64,000 bases of DNA from Emmonsiellopsis sp. PD_33 (taxonomy: Eukaryota; Ascomycota; Eurotiomycetes; Onygenales; Ajellomycetaceae), in contig JANTQF010000142.1 of NCBI GenBank assembly GCA_032988165.1, positions 1-64,000 of the forward strand, read 5' to 3'. The notes under the pieces were generated by a model. It had not been told where the DNA came from, ran no database searches, and saw nothing but the letters and a program-made list of their open reading frames with translations. Below, one piece after another: positions 44,341 through 54,851 of the stretch. Each line of letters opens with the position of its first letter. The stretch's first letter is position 1. Position numbers and translations under genes: made by a program.

Positions 44341-46228
44341 TTAGGTGTGCTGCTGATGGGCTCAGGGCTGATTCACCCCCCGCATGGGGGGGTTGTATAC
44401 CGAACATATTGTGGGTGGTTGGGTTTTCGATTTTTTGGTTGTGAAGATTACAGATTCGAGTTGGGCGTTTTGATATTTCCTGTGTTTGTTTTTGATTTCC
44501 TCGACGCTTTCCCGGTTTGTTTGCTATGGGTATTCATTTAGGGAGTTAGTTGGACGGTTGAATACGTTTCTTTCCCCTCCATGAGCAATGCGTAAAAGCG
44601 AAGTTTATGGCTTTTGTATACCTACGAATATTGGAACGCCTTGGCTTTTTGTTTGCCGTCTCTTGCTATTCCGGTACACGACCCTTTTGATTTATTATAC
44701 ATTGGAAATATATACGCAGATTTTCAAACAGCATTTTATTTATCTTTTATTATACATTCACCATTCCCCCCTCCCGCTCTACTAAGTTGAAAAAATCAAT
44801 CTCCAGTTTATATACATACAATTCAATAGCAAACCTTTAAAAAGCAGCGGCAATTTATTTCGCATAAAACTCAGCCCAAGAGCCAGGACCAAATTCCTGC
44901 AAAGAAAGTAGATAAATAAATAAGTAAATAAATAAAATAAATTGCAAACAACCCATCTAGGAATGGAATCCCACTCAGATAGAAATCGGCCCTCTAGTTC
45001 GTTTGTTCCCTCCTTTTAGAGTCTAATCTTCACATCCCCATTTTTTTACAATTTCCGGCCAGCGGCTGTTAGTTTTTATTGTATCAATTTAACAGATTCT
45101 TTTCTAAATCATGCATATTAATGTCAGATCTCCCAGTGGTCACCACAGTTTAAGTGAAATCGGCCCCTGGGTGAAGTGGAGACCTGCCTGGCAAACACAC
45201 TTTCTAGATAAATCATGCTCAAGTAAATCTATATTTTTATTACAGAACAGCTGATAAGTAAAGGTAGGATAGATACTTAGTATATCAAAGTAAATAAAAA
45301 GTGTCAAACCCAACTAGACTAAAAAAAGATCAATCCTTAGATACCAGCATAGCTCTAGGTAGGTATTTTTACATTACCCCCTTTAGAAATTGACATGGAA
45401 TGGTGATATCTAGATTCATTACTAGCTAGCCCACCAGTCCCCCATCTGGTGGTCTGCGGGATTTATACCAAGGTAGAATAATGCAAGAGAGGAAGAGGAC
45501 TCATAATGAGTAATTAAGGGAATCTAGTTTTTTGGCTATTTCCCAGAGTGTGACTCAAACTTGCTCATGTCTTTTTTTTGGCGGGTAGCTAGGGGACCTG
45601 CCGGGCTCATACTAGGTAACTGTTGAACCCAACTTGATCAAAAAGGATCAATCCTTCCAAGGTTATTATTAGAGCCCGCCAGTGTGACTCTAGGTATTTT
45701 TGGAAGAAGATGAAGTAGTAGTTTTAAATTTTTATTTCCTATTGTTTCTCTCTCTCTTTATTTAAAAAAGAATCAATGGTTGACTCCATGGGATTCTTTC
45801 CCATCTGTATAGAAACTCTCGAATGGCCAACAAAATAATCTAATATCCCCCCTTCTAATCGGTCAGGTCAGCGGCCAATGGGTCGGCTTGAATGCTTCGG
45901 GAAGCCGGTGATGGTGTTTTTTATTTATTTATTTATTATATCTATTTAGGCAATGTCATGGGTGGATCCATTCTATGGATTGAGTCACGGAGCTAAGACT
46001 ACTGGCAAGGCGATCCCTGACCAGCCTCAGCTCGTCTTGTTGCATTTGTCGGAGAGAATTGATAATACATTTACCGGGGGGTATGAGGACATGGAGCCGG
46101 TGGTAGATGGTTGAGCGAGCGGGCATATCTAGATATAAACTCCGCCCGTCTCCCGTCCTAGACAACATCATATATACCCATCCACCTTACTGGCTGCATA
46201 CCTCACTCAGCCCATACGAAAAGCCACG
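44341..46228. other. AT-rich region with repeat remnants
   Basis: After the vtc1 3' flank, about 44800-45950 is AT-rich with no coding exon. It contains several diverged direct repeats (see the LTR-like entry) and a hairpin CCACCAG-loop-CTGGTGG near 45432-45453. This is probably decayed mobile DNA. The last 200 bases are the promoter of the secreted propeller gene. Confidence 0.55.
45621..45832. mobile_element. Possible solo LTR (decayed)
   Basis: The segment begins TGTTGAACCC and ends GGCCAACA, so it has TGTTG/CAACA inverted ends like an LTR, 212 bp long. A diverged copy of its beginning (TGTCAAACCCAACTAGACT) lies at 45303. A diverged copy of its end (GGAATGGAATCCC...CAGATAGAAA) lies near 44961. 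No matching target-site duplication is visible, so the call is tentative. Confidence 0.35.
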
Positions 46229-47188
46229 ATGATCTCCAGCATCTCCTGGCTCCTCACAGCCCTCCTCACCCTGCCCTCAACATCCATCGCATCCCGCCGC
46301 ATCAGCAATCGGCAAGCCGACTCACCCGTCCGCACCATCTACCAGTTCCCCCAGGCCAGCCACGTCGAAAACATCGCCGTGCGCGCCAACGGCAACCTCC
46401 TCGTCACCTACGTCACGCAACCGGAGCTGTACGAGATCGACCCCTTCGCCACCACCGCTCGCGCGAATCTAATCCATACCTTCCCGGAGAAACATGGGGC
46501 GTACGGCATCGAGGAGATCGAGGAGGACGTGTTTGCTGTCGTGACGGGGATCTACGACTTCATGACGGGCCAGCCGGTTGTCGGAAGCGGGACTGTGTGG
46601 CGGGTGGATATGGCCGCTGATGGCGAGACGACGGAGGTTGCGACGATTCCTGAGGCGCAGGTTCCTAATGGGTTGACGGTTTTGAGGTCTGGGGCTGGGG
46701 CTGGTGAGGCGTCTGCGGCGCTGGTGGCGGATTCGTTGGTTGGGTGTGTTTGGAAGGTTGATTTGGGGAGCGGGGCGGTGGATAAAATCTTGGACCATGA
46801 GAGTATGCATATGGGCAGCATACCGCCTGGTATCAATGGGATTCTCGTGCAGGGAAACACGCTGTACTATGACAATATGGGCACGGGGGTTTTCTACTCG
46901 CTGCCGCTGAAGGAGGATGGGAGTGCGTGTGGGGAACCCACGGTCATTGCGGAAGGGATACAAGGGGACGATTTTGATATCGATGGCGAAGGGAATGTTT
47001 ATATTGCTAGCAAGGAGAATGCCCTGTATAAAATTAGCGCGGCTGGAGAGGTTTCCGTTGCGAGTGTTGATGTCTTGCTTGGTGGGCTTACTTCAGCACA
47101 CTTTGGGCGGACGGAGGCTGATAGTCGGACATTGTATGTTACCACTGGCCAGGGGCGGGTTGTTGCTGTTGATGTGGATTTGCTATGA
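46229..47188 (+). CDS. Secreted six-bladed beta-propeller, SMP-30/gluconolactonase-like (hetero-Diels-Alderase-type family)
   Basis: Single exon, 319 residues. A signal peptide (MISSISWLLTALLTLPSTSIA) is followed by RTIYQFPQASHVENIAVRAN and GNLLVTYVTQPELYEIDP. Then come ANLIHTFPEKHGAYGIEEIE, DVFAVVTGIYDFMTGQPVVG, SGTVWRVDM, the QVPNGLTVL motif, ALVADSLVGCVWKVDLGSG, and PPGINGILVQGNTLYYDNMG. The last blade contains GDDFDIDGEGNVYIASKEN. The pattern matches the fungal secreted propeller family that includes the pericyclic enzymes AsR5, EupfF and PycR1 of tropolone-sesquiterpenoid pathways. No biosynthetic genes adjoin it here, so membership in a pathway is open. An ordinary lactonase-like role is the alternative. 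Confidence 0.85.
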   Translation: MISSISWLLTALLTLPSTSIASRRISNRQADSPVRTIYQFPQASHVENIAVRANGNLLVTYVTQPELYEIDPFATTARANLIHTFPEKHGAYGIEEIEEDVFAVVTGIYDFMTGQPVVGSGTVWRVDMAADGETTEVATIPEAQVPNGLTVLRSGAGAGEASAALVADSLVGCVWKVDLGSGAVDKILDHESMHMGSIPPGINGILVQGNTLYYDNMGTGVFYSLPLKEDGSACGEPTVIAEGIQGDDFDIDGEGNVYIASKENALYKISAAGEVSVASVDVLLGGLTSAHFGRTEADSRTLYVTTGQGRVVAVDVDLL

Positions 47189-49324
47189 TAGGGCCAGAGA
47201 TATTCCAGATCGAATTTACTCTTTGTTGACTTTGTTTCTTCTTTGCCATGTCTCTTTTGTGCTCAAATGCTCGGCGGCTAAGAGTGTATATAGCCAGCAG
47301 ACAGTCCTAGGCCTTGCGTATAGTCAAACCGGTCGAGACAAAAAAAAAGATAGAAAGCATAGCAAGCTACCATCCCCTTAGCAATTCTCTCGAGCGACAA
47401 GGGCCTGACCTGCTAATATCAATTTTGGTTTTAGTGGTCGTCCTTGGTTAGGGGGAACGAGGCATAGGCGCGCACGAAGCTACTTGTAGACATGCTGCGA
47501 AAGGTGAGTATTGTGAATGTTTCATGGAGAACTTCATGATACATGGTCCACAAGAAATTGAAAACGTAGTTTTAACTGGGTTAAAATTGCGCATGAGATG
47601 CGATGTTCATGCCATGGCATAGCTCGATCGATTTGTGTGAACATCATTGATGACCAACACATAGATGTTAGTATGGGAGGGTATGGCCCATATGTGACCG
47701 GAATAAACGAGGATGACTGGGAAATAGGCATCCCTACCCCTGCAATAGAGAACATGAAGCCGTCAAATGTATTTATTGAATCCGAATTTTAATTAAGGAG
47801 AGGGATTGAATTGACGATTTGATGTTGAGAAAAGCTTGGAGAGGAGCTTGGGGCCGGGTCCGTGCTGCCGGCGATCACATGTCCGCTAGGCCCAGCACGG
47901 ACTAGCCGCATCTTGAGACGTCCAGACATCCAGCGCAGGGAGAGAAAGACGGTAGCAGACAAGCCGATATCTCCGTGGCTGGTATGCGTCGTCTTGTATG
48001 GGCGATTATGTATTGTGGCAGGAGAAATAATGCCACAGCAAGGCGGTCCCACCCATCCGTCAGCCAGGGCCCAGCGTGGGCAGTGGAGTCAGAGTGGTTG
48101 CGCCATCTAGCTGTGCCAAGGCGTGAACAGTCGCCTTATCTTTTGCCATCCACCAGGCTCATCATTTGGCCGTCTGGATTCTCGCGCGGAGTCTCAGGTC
48201 GGACTCGGCCAGCGATTGCGTCTGTCGAATCACAGCTCGCAGGGATGCATGGTGCTTCCAAGGCTGTCTGCGCTATTGTCAGCAGCGTCAGGGCGTTTGT
48301 GTCTGGCATCGTCGTACGGAGTAACTACATTACCGAGCATGTCCTCGTAAGTTTGGCCGCATCAGGATCCAGAACATGCCGGCTGCACCAATCACACGCC
48401 AAGATCGCCGCGGACGCAAGGAATTGTGCACCAAGATGTGCCGCCAAGACCAATAGCTTCTGCATCGGGCAACTCCCGTACAGTACGGTACGGTACCGCA
48501 GCCAGCAGCAAAAGTGGGCGCGCCTCGTAATCCACCCAGCATTTTCCGCGGGTAAACCTGTTCCGAGGCTGGGCGCCGTAATTTACCGTCGGTCCCGGTA
48601 TCTGCAATACGCGCGCTGCTCTGCGAACGGCGTGAAATAGCGGGCACGCGGGTAACGAACGGTAAGATGGCTGGCCGTATGCGTCATGTACCGTACCGTA
48701 CGGCTAGCCCCCAGGCTGTCCCTGGCCAGCCGTCCAGGACGTCACCCTTCAACCACATCCGATAGACTGCAACGACTCTCCAACATCCTCCCCGTTCACC
48801 ACCACCACCACCAACACCAACGCCAACGCTGCCTCCAGACCGCACCTCATATCGCCGCATCTTCTGCCGCCCTCCCCTCTCGCCGTCGAACCCCCGCGCG
48901 ATCCCAGCGTTTCAGGCCGCCAGGCGCCCTTGCCGTTGCACGTGCGACCTACGTTTCCCGACCTCATCTCTCCTCCCCTTCTCCCCTCCGCAACGCTCCC
49001 GCTGCCTCTTGCTGGTAGCCATCCACTCCCTCGATTGCCCTTTGAGCGTGCTTGTTTGTATTTATTGCCGCCGCGCGACCTGGCGCTTTGACTAGGCGTT
49101 TCTTTGTCCGCGGCTTAGCAATCACGCCGTTATCCCGCGCATATCGCCCCCCTGTTTCCGCCCAACCTGTATCACTAGGCATACAAATTCTATATATTTG
49201 TCGTCGCGTAACCGATGCGCTCGCACATGCTGTTGCCAAGCGGGTTCCTGCGGAAGTAGTATTGGCGGTTTACCCATATTCCGCCGGAGGAACAGGCGTT
49301 TGATATCCGATATTTGCGCCCAGA
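47189..49324. other. Long promoter/leader region before the Ahc1-like gene
   Basis: After the propeller gene's 3' flank no coding exon is recognised. GTACGGTACGGTACCG (48483-48498) and GTACCGTACCGTACGG (48688-48703) lie here, with TACGGAGTA at about 48315. From 48700 to 49020 the sequence is C/T-rich with a CAC repeat (about 48800), typical of a 5' leader. A 5' UTR intron is possible. Confidence 0.55.
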
Positions 49325-51610
49325 GTGCCTTCGTATGGCATGTTTCGATTGCTTCCATGGTCTTCGTCTGTTGTTGGGGGCGATAAGGTGACAGCGGAGG
49401 AGGTGAAAATGTTGGCTGCAACCCAGCGAAGATCGCCAATCATGGAAAGTCCCGCGATTCACAAGTTGAAGCGAAAACGCGCCAACTCGGGCGAATCCGA
49501 CACTGCCGCGCCAGAAACAACCCAGGCCCCCAAGGCAGAGGCGCGGTCACAGGATACCAGCAGTAATGGCAAGATAGCGGCCGCGCAACCTACTCCTACT
49601 GTAGTGAATGCGCAGCGAAAGCACTCGCCTCCTGCAGATACACCTATCCACGGTTCTCTGTCGCCAAAATCTCCAGCTACACAGCCTGGAGAGGGCCATC
49701 CGCCAGGCCAAGCGAAACCTGACTCAGCACCACCGGCCGCAATAGCACGTAAGATGGACTCTGAAACTCTACGAAGAACAGTGGAGTCGCAGCTAAGCTT
49801 GGAAATTCTTCTTAAACATGAGGAGCTACGTTTAATCGACCAGGAAATGGCGAAATGCCAGGTTGCCCTGGACCAGCTTCGTCGGTGCGCTGAAATACCG
49901 TACCCTGGTTCAAATGTCGCAGTGTATTCCAGCTCTGTTAGCAGTGGTATAGGAAGTGCGATTTTGCCCCCTAGACCTGGCCCACCACCTATATCACCAT
50001 CACCATGGGGTGTGAACGACGGACCGTATAGCCGTCACTACTCTAAATGGTTAATTCCTGATCCACGGTTTGACGGAGGAGAGGCGGAGCCTATGATCTC
50101 CGCCTCTGCCGCTGCAGGGGCTGGTCCTGCGGATGGACGGACTACTCGCGGATCATGGTCGGAGCAAACCGTTGGCGGCAGTCTACGCTCGCAACGCAAT
50201 TCCGCCGGTACTAAACTACAAGCGTTATCGAGCGGATATCCCCAACCAAAAGATAAAGCTGGACCGATGATAATAAAACGCAAATCCGATGGTCAACTAG
50301 TCAAGTTGGTCTGCCTTGATTGTAGGAGGGATAACTTTTCAAGCACACAGGGCTTTATAAATCATTGCCGGATAGCTCACAATCGAAATTTCGCAAGTCA
50401 CGATGCTGCTGCCGCGGCTTCTGGAGAGCCGGTAGAAGTTGATGAAGCAGGGATGGTTATTGGAAACAATAACGAAACGCCTTCCGGGGGCCCTGTTGGA
50501 TATGTTCACCCGCTGATTCGGTCAGCACGCCTGGTAGAGTCTACCCCTCAACCAGGCGGAAGACGTGGGTCATCCCTGGGACAACAGTCCAAGAAATCTG
50601 GTGATACCGGATCATCCCGTGGCAGTAGCAATCAGCCTGATAGAGGTTCTCCATCGCGAGACCCTAGAAGCCCCAGTCTACCGTCGAAGCCGCAGAGTCT
50701 TTCGATTATCACTCCCAGCCCGTCTTTTAAAGCTTCCCCAGAGACTCCCAACCTCTCCGCACTAATGAGAAGAAGAGGGATGTCCTTGGACCTGCTTGAT
50801 ATCGTCGATGACGCCCTCACCAGAACTGATATGGACATGTTCTCGTCAGAAGACGAGTCAAGTGATGAGCCCGAAGAAGGGAACAGTCAAGCGAATCAGG
50901 ACAGGTCCCAGCTAAGTGTCCGAGGAAGCAGACTCCCTGCACGAACGATAGTCTCACCGTCCCAACCTCCCCGACCGGGAAGCCGAAAAGGAACCGACAA
51001 ACCCAGCCGCAAGCCTCAACCACCAACTATCCCACAAGCTCCCACTCCGCAAGACTCGTACAGATCGCCGTATGCTCCAACAACAGGATCGTCGCATACT
51101 CTTCGAATAGAGCAGCAAAGAAGCCAGGGAAACGAGATAGATATGATGGTTGATCCTATTTGTTCTGACCTCAGTCCTAATACGGTAGAATCGAACCAGG
51201 CTCCAAGCCTGGTTAGTGACGACGAGGACTATGAAGCTCCATCCGAATCAGAAAGCCCAAGCCCTGCTCCTTCCGGGACGAGTGATGACGGCCGTAGTTT
51301 TGACAATATCGAAGTTCGGGATGGCGATGATGGCAACGGCGGGCCAAATGTTTCTACCGCGACAACGTCGGATACAAAACCGGGGCCCGAAATCCCGAGT
51401 CCGTCGAAACACCACCCATCACCCGTACCTAGAACTGCGACCGTTTATAAAAAGAAAGGCTCTGCTAAGAGCAAAAGCAGTGCCAAAGAAACCGAATCTA
51501 CTACTATCAATCGAACCAACGACAAGGACCAAAGACGGGTCAGCTTTGTTAGCCCCATGGCATCTCCAACAAAGGCCAAGAAAGACGGAAAGCGGCAGCG
51601 TCGAGGATAG
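49325..51610 (+). CDS. ahc1: Ahc1-like C2H2 zinc-finger protein (ADA histone acetyltransferase complex component 1)
   Basis: Single exon, 761 residues. Met at 49409 (MLAATQRRSPIMESPA) is a likely alternative and perhaps better start. A helical region (about 140-200: MDSETLRRTVESQLSLEILL, HEELRLIDQEMAKCQVALDQ) precedes a C2H2 finger at about 327-352: CLDCRRDNFSSTQGFINHCR followed by IAH. It has the layout of the zinc-finger domain of Ahc1 proteins, which hold the Gcn5-containing ADA complex together in yeast. KWLIPDPRFDGG upstream is another conserved-looking block. The C-terminal half is disordered, rich in Ser/Pro with acidic patches, and ends in a basic KAKKDGKRQRRG likely to serve nuclear import. 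Confidence 0.78.
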   Translation: MPSYGMFRLLPWSSSVVGGDKVTAEEVKMLAATQRRSPIMESPAIHKLKRKRANSGESDTAAPETTQAPKAEARSQDTSSNGKIAAAQPTPTVVNAQRKHSPPADTPIHGSLSPKSPATQPGEGHPPGQAKPDSAPPAAIARKMDSETLRRTVESQLSLEILLKHEELRLIDQEMAKCQVALDQLRRCAEIPYPGSNVAVYSSSVSSGIGSAILPPRPGPPPISPSPWGVNDGPYSRHYSKWLIPDPRFDGGEAEPMISASAAAGAGPADGRTTRGSWSEQTVGGSLRSQRNSAGTKLQALSSGYPQPKDKAGPMIIKRKSDGQLVKLVCLDCRRDNFSSTQGFINHCRIAHNRNFASHDAAAAASGEPVEVDEAGMVIGNNNETPSGGPVGYVHPLIRSARLVESTPQPGGRRGSSLGQQSKKSGDTGSSRGSSNQPDRGSPSRDPRSPSLPSKPQSLSIITPSPSFKASPETPNLSALMRRRGMSLDLLDIVDDALTRTDMDMFSSEDESSDEPEEGNSQANQDRSQLSVRGSRLPARTIVSPSQPPRPGSRKGTDKPSRKPQPPTIPQAPTPQDSYRSPYAPTTGSSHTLRIEQQRSQGNEIDMMVDPICSDLSPNTVESNQAPSLVSDDEDYEAPSESESPSPAPSGTSDDGRSFDNIEVRDGDDGNGGPNVSTATTSDTKPGPEIPSPSKHHPSPVPRTATVYKKKGSAKSKSSAKETESTTINRTNDKDQRRVSFVSPMASPTKAKKDGKRQRRG

Positions 51611-52492
51611 ACGGTCCTAATCTCAACCCTTTTATTATGTATTATCATTTGTGACTTTTTCTTTTTCTTCCTATGCTATTTTTGAAGGGCGCTCTACCAG
51701 GACGGTGGACGGTTGTCAAGGTTGTATTATTTCCAGGTGACCAACACCATGGGCGGGCAGGTTCCTTGAACGAATTCCTTGATTTTCCTATCTTGTTTCT
51801 CACCTCACCCTTTGTTCTGTTCATATGAGCCTGCTCTATCCGTCTCGTCTCCTTCCTTCATTCTATTCTTGTTATTTACCTGCGGGGGTTATCGGGAGGC
51901 ATTTATATGGACTATCTGGACGGGTTTTTGCCGGTTTCTTCCTTTCTTCTTATGGTTTCCGGGATACTGGGTTAACTTTGCGGGTTGAGGTATTATTTAT
52001 AAGGGGTTACATTGGCAAGCATCCGGTGGGTTGTTATTGTTAATCTTTTACACTTTCCTTTCTCTTTCCCTTTCCCTTTTTTTGTTAAGGCCAGCTCCCA
52101 CCTTATTCTACTATTCTCAGACTACGATGAGACATGGCGTTTTATTCAACTTTTTAATGCGCGTTGCCTTTTTTCCCTTCCTTCAGACTGTTTGCTTACC
52201 TTACTTACTTTTGCTTTTGCTTTTGCTTCACTTTTGGCTTTGTTTATTGTTTTCAGAAATACCCCCACTTATACATCAATCACCTGCTCATTATCCATTG
52301 AATTCAATTCAGCCTATTGTATATTCCCATCAATCAATCGGTCCTTGTCTAATCCTAGCTATGTTTACTCATCATTCTTCTTCAGTTTGTCGCTGTTACT
52401 GCCGTTGTCGTTGTCGCTGTCATTATGTGTTTAAAATGCAGACTTTTTGCCATTTGACGAAATTCGACTTGCAGATTGTGCCCTTAGCAATG

Positions 52493-52514
52493 GATGGATG
52501 GATGGATGGATGGA
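52493..52514. repeat. (ATGG)n microsatellite
   Basis: About five GGAT/ATGG units in tandem, preceded and followed by unique T-rich sequence. Confidence 0.85.
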
Positions 52515-52900
52515 GAACTAGCGTTCTAATATTTTTTTGTGTTTCTGCATCCATCCCCTGAGGTCTTGTCTCTCTCTCTGGCTCCAATGTGCTCAACTCG
52601 GCACGGCTCTCACCCCTGTCCCCTGGTCTATTTTGCTCCCCAGCCCCTATGTTCCTTTCCTCTCCTCCACTTCCTTCCTTCCTGCCATTAATTGCATTGC
52701 ATTGGTTCGATGAACTGTCTGAGATTCCTTTAATGCTGTGTTATTTTTGCTTCTTTATTTTTATTTTTTATTTTTCATTGTTAATTTTTAATTATCTTCA
52801 AACTTGCACTATAGATTTCTTTTAATTTATCTTCTATGTTTATCTCTCAGCTAAATAGTTATCTATTTTTTATTACTATTATGTTTCTATGTAATCCCTA

Positions 52901-52908
52901 GAGAGTGA

Positions 52909-52963
<55 letters not shown>
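52901..52963. repeat. (GA)n microsatellite
   Basis: About 60 bases of GA repeat have two interruptions near the start and roughly 22 uninterrupted units after them. Confidence 0.9.
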
Positions 52964-52968
<5 letters not shown>

Positions 52969-53396
52969 TAAAAAGAACGCAAATCTGATTATATCTGATA
53001 GATACAGTTTATTTTAATTTTACAAACGATCGAGTATAATAATAACTGATGTCTTAACGGATGGTTGTCTCTCTATTTTATATCTGAATGCGCTCTTATA
53101 TAATCTCTACGGAGTACCGTGAAAACTCTTCACGGCAACCAAGAAACACGTAACTAAGAAATAGATATCGGATAACCAGCCGAAGAGCACACTGTTTGGC
53201 GAAATAGGCGGCATACAGCCGATGGAACTGGTTTATCTAAATAGTGTCGGTATTTATTTCTGTAGCTGAAAAAGGAAAAGGACAACCCCCATTTCTCAAC
53301 AACCACAACCACCTCCCTTTTGATACCTCTCTCTCTTCCCCCCTGTCCAACCACCCAGTCCCTTGATCAATTCTTAGTCCCTTGATTAATTCTTAT

Positions 53397-54851
53397 ATGC
53401 CCCCTTCGGCACTGCGACTGGCATCCCGGCTGCAGAGTGGACTCGCCGTGGCGTCTTCACGGGCAAACCCGCGGCTGAGCCTGATCTCCCGCCATCTGGA
53501 TCAGCGGCTGCCCCTCCCCGCCCTCAACACCCCGTTTTCCACCGAGCGCGCCGTGTCTGTCGAGCTGGACGACGAGTATAAGCCTGTCCAACGCTCCCTA
53601 TCCACCTCCTCCAACTCCTCCGTCTCCTCTGCCTCCGCCGCCATGTCCGCCCAGGCCCCCCATTCCACCCTGCTCATCCCGGGCCCCATCGAATTCGACG
53701 ATGCCGTGCTGCAGTCCATGTCCCACTACGGGTGAGTCCCTGCTCCTATCCCATCCCATCTATACCCGTACCCAGCTTCTAACAACTACAGTGAGAGCCA
53801 TGTCGGCCCCGCCTTCGTCAAGACCTTTGGCGAGTCCCTCTCCCTCCTGCGCACCCTCTTCCAGACCTCCTCCCCCGCCTCGCAGCCCTTCCTGCTCGCC
53901 GGCTCCGGCACCCTGGGCTGGGACGTCGTGTGCTCCAACCTGATCGAACCCGGCGAGGAGGCCCTCGTCCTGCACACCGGCTACTTCGGCGACTCCTTCG
54001 CCGCCTGTCTCGAAACCTACGGCGGCAAAGCCACCCAGCTCAAGGCCCCCATCGGCGAGCAACCCTCGCTCGCCGACATCGAGCACGCCCTGACCACCAA
54101 GACCTACAAGCTCCTCACCGTCACCCACGTCGACACCTCCACCGGCGTCCTCAGCGACATCAAGTCCATCACCCAGCTCGTACGCCGCGTCAGCCCATCC
54201 ACCCTCGTCATCGTCGACGGCGTGTGCAGCGTCGGCTGCGAAGAAATCGCCTTTGACGCCTGGGACCTCGACGTCGTGCTAACCGCCAGCCAAAAGGCCA
54301 TCGGCTGCCCGCCCGGGCTCAGCATACTCATGTGCTCCGGCCGCGCCATGGCCGCCTACCACGCCCGCGCCTCCCCGCCAGCAAGCTACTACGCCTCCAT
54401 GGCCAACTGGCTGCCCATCATGCAGAACTACGAAGCCGGCAAACCATCCTACTTCGCCACACCCGCTACCCAGCTCGTCCACGCCATGCACACCGCGCTC
54501 TCGCAGATCGCCGCCAAGCCGCTGGCCGAGCGCTTCGCCGCGCACCGCGCCGCCTCCCAGCGCGTTAAGAAGGCCGTGGCGGAGCTGGGCTTGACGCAGC
54601 TCGCTACCAAGCCGGAGGACCAGGCTAATGCCATGACTGCCATTAGACTGCCAGAGGGCATGACGCCGCCGGATATCCTGCCGGCGCTGGGTAAGAGGGG
54701 GGTGGTGTTTGCGGGCGGATTGCATAAGGAGATTGCGTCGAGGTATATCCGCTTCGGCCATATGGGTGTTAGCGTTATGGATCCGGCGAGGGATGATATT
54801 GAGAAGGCGATTAAGGCGCTTAAGGAGGCGTTTGAGGAGGTGAGGAAGTGA
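53397..54851 (+). CDS. agx1: Alanine-glyoxylate (serine-pyruvate type) aminotransferase
   Basis: Exons: 53397-53731 and 53792-54851, giving 464 residues. This class V PLP enzyme converts glyoxylate and alanine to glycine and pyruvate. The core begins at residue 83 (MSAQAPHSTLLIPGPIEFDD) and contains SHVGPAFVKTFGESLSLLRT, LAGSGTLGWDVVCSNL, THVDTSTGVLSDIKSI, VDGVCSVGCEEIAFDAWDLD, and the PLP lysine K280 in TASQKAIGCPPGLSIL. GGLHKEIASRYIRFGHMG lies near the end. The first 82 residues are Arg/Ser/Leu-rich with no acidic residues at the start (MPPSALRLASRLQSGLAVAS), as in a mitochondrial presequence. Start at 53397 gives the mitochondrial-type form. Met83 at 53643 would give a form lacking it. The C-terminus VRK is not a peroxisomal PTS1. 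Confidence 0.93.

Larger units (their letters stand above)
51611..53396. other. T/C-rich intergenic region
   Basis: Long pyrimidine-rich stretches follow the Ahc1-like gene. There is a GGAT/ATGG repeat (52493-52514) and a pure GA tract (52901-52963), then an AT-rich block and the aminotransferase promoter with TACGGAGTA at about 53108. Hydrophobic-looking open frames here are products of the T richness. No gene is recognised. Confidence 0.6.

Noticed and set aside
48686..49018. 110-codon frame with His and Arg runs before the Ahc1-like gene
   Set aside because: It is in a C/T-rich leader and the composition reflects the CAC repeat. No homology is recognised.
52031..52561. Hydrophobic 176-codon frame resembling a membrane protein
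   Set aside because: The Leu/Phe/Ser richness comes from a T/C-rich tract. There are no conserved motifs or splice structure.
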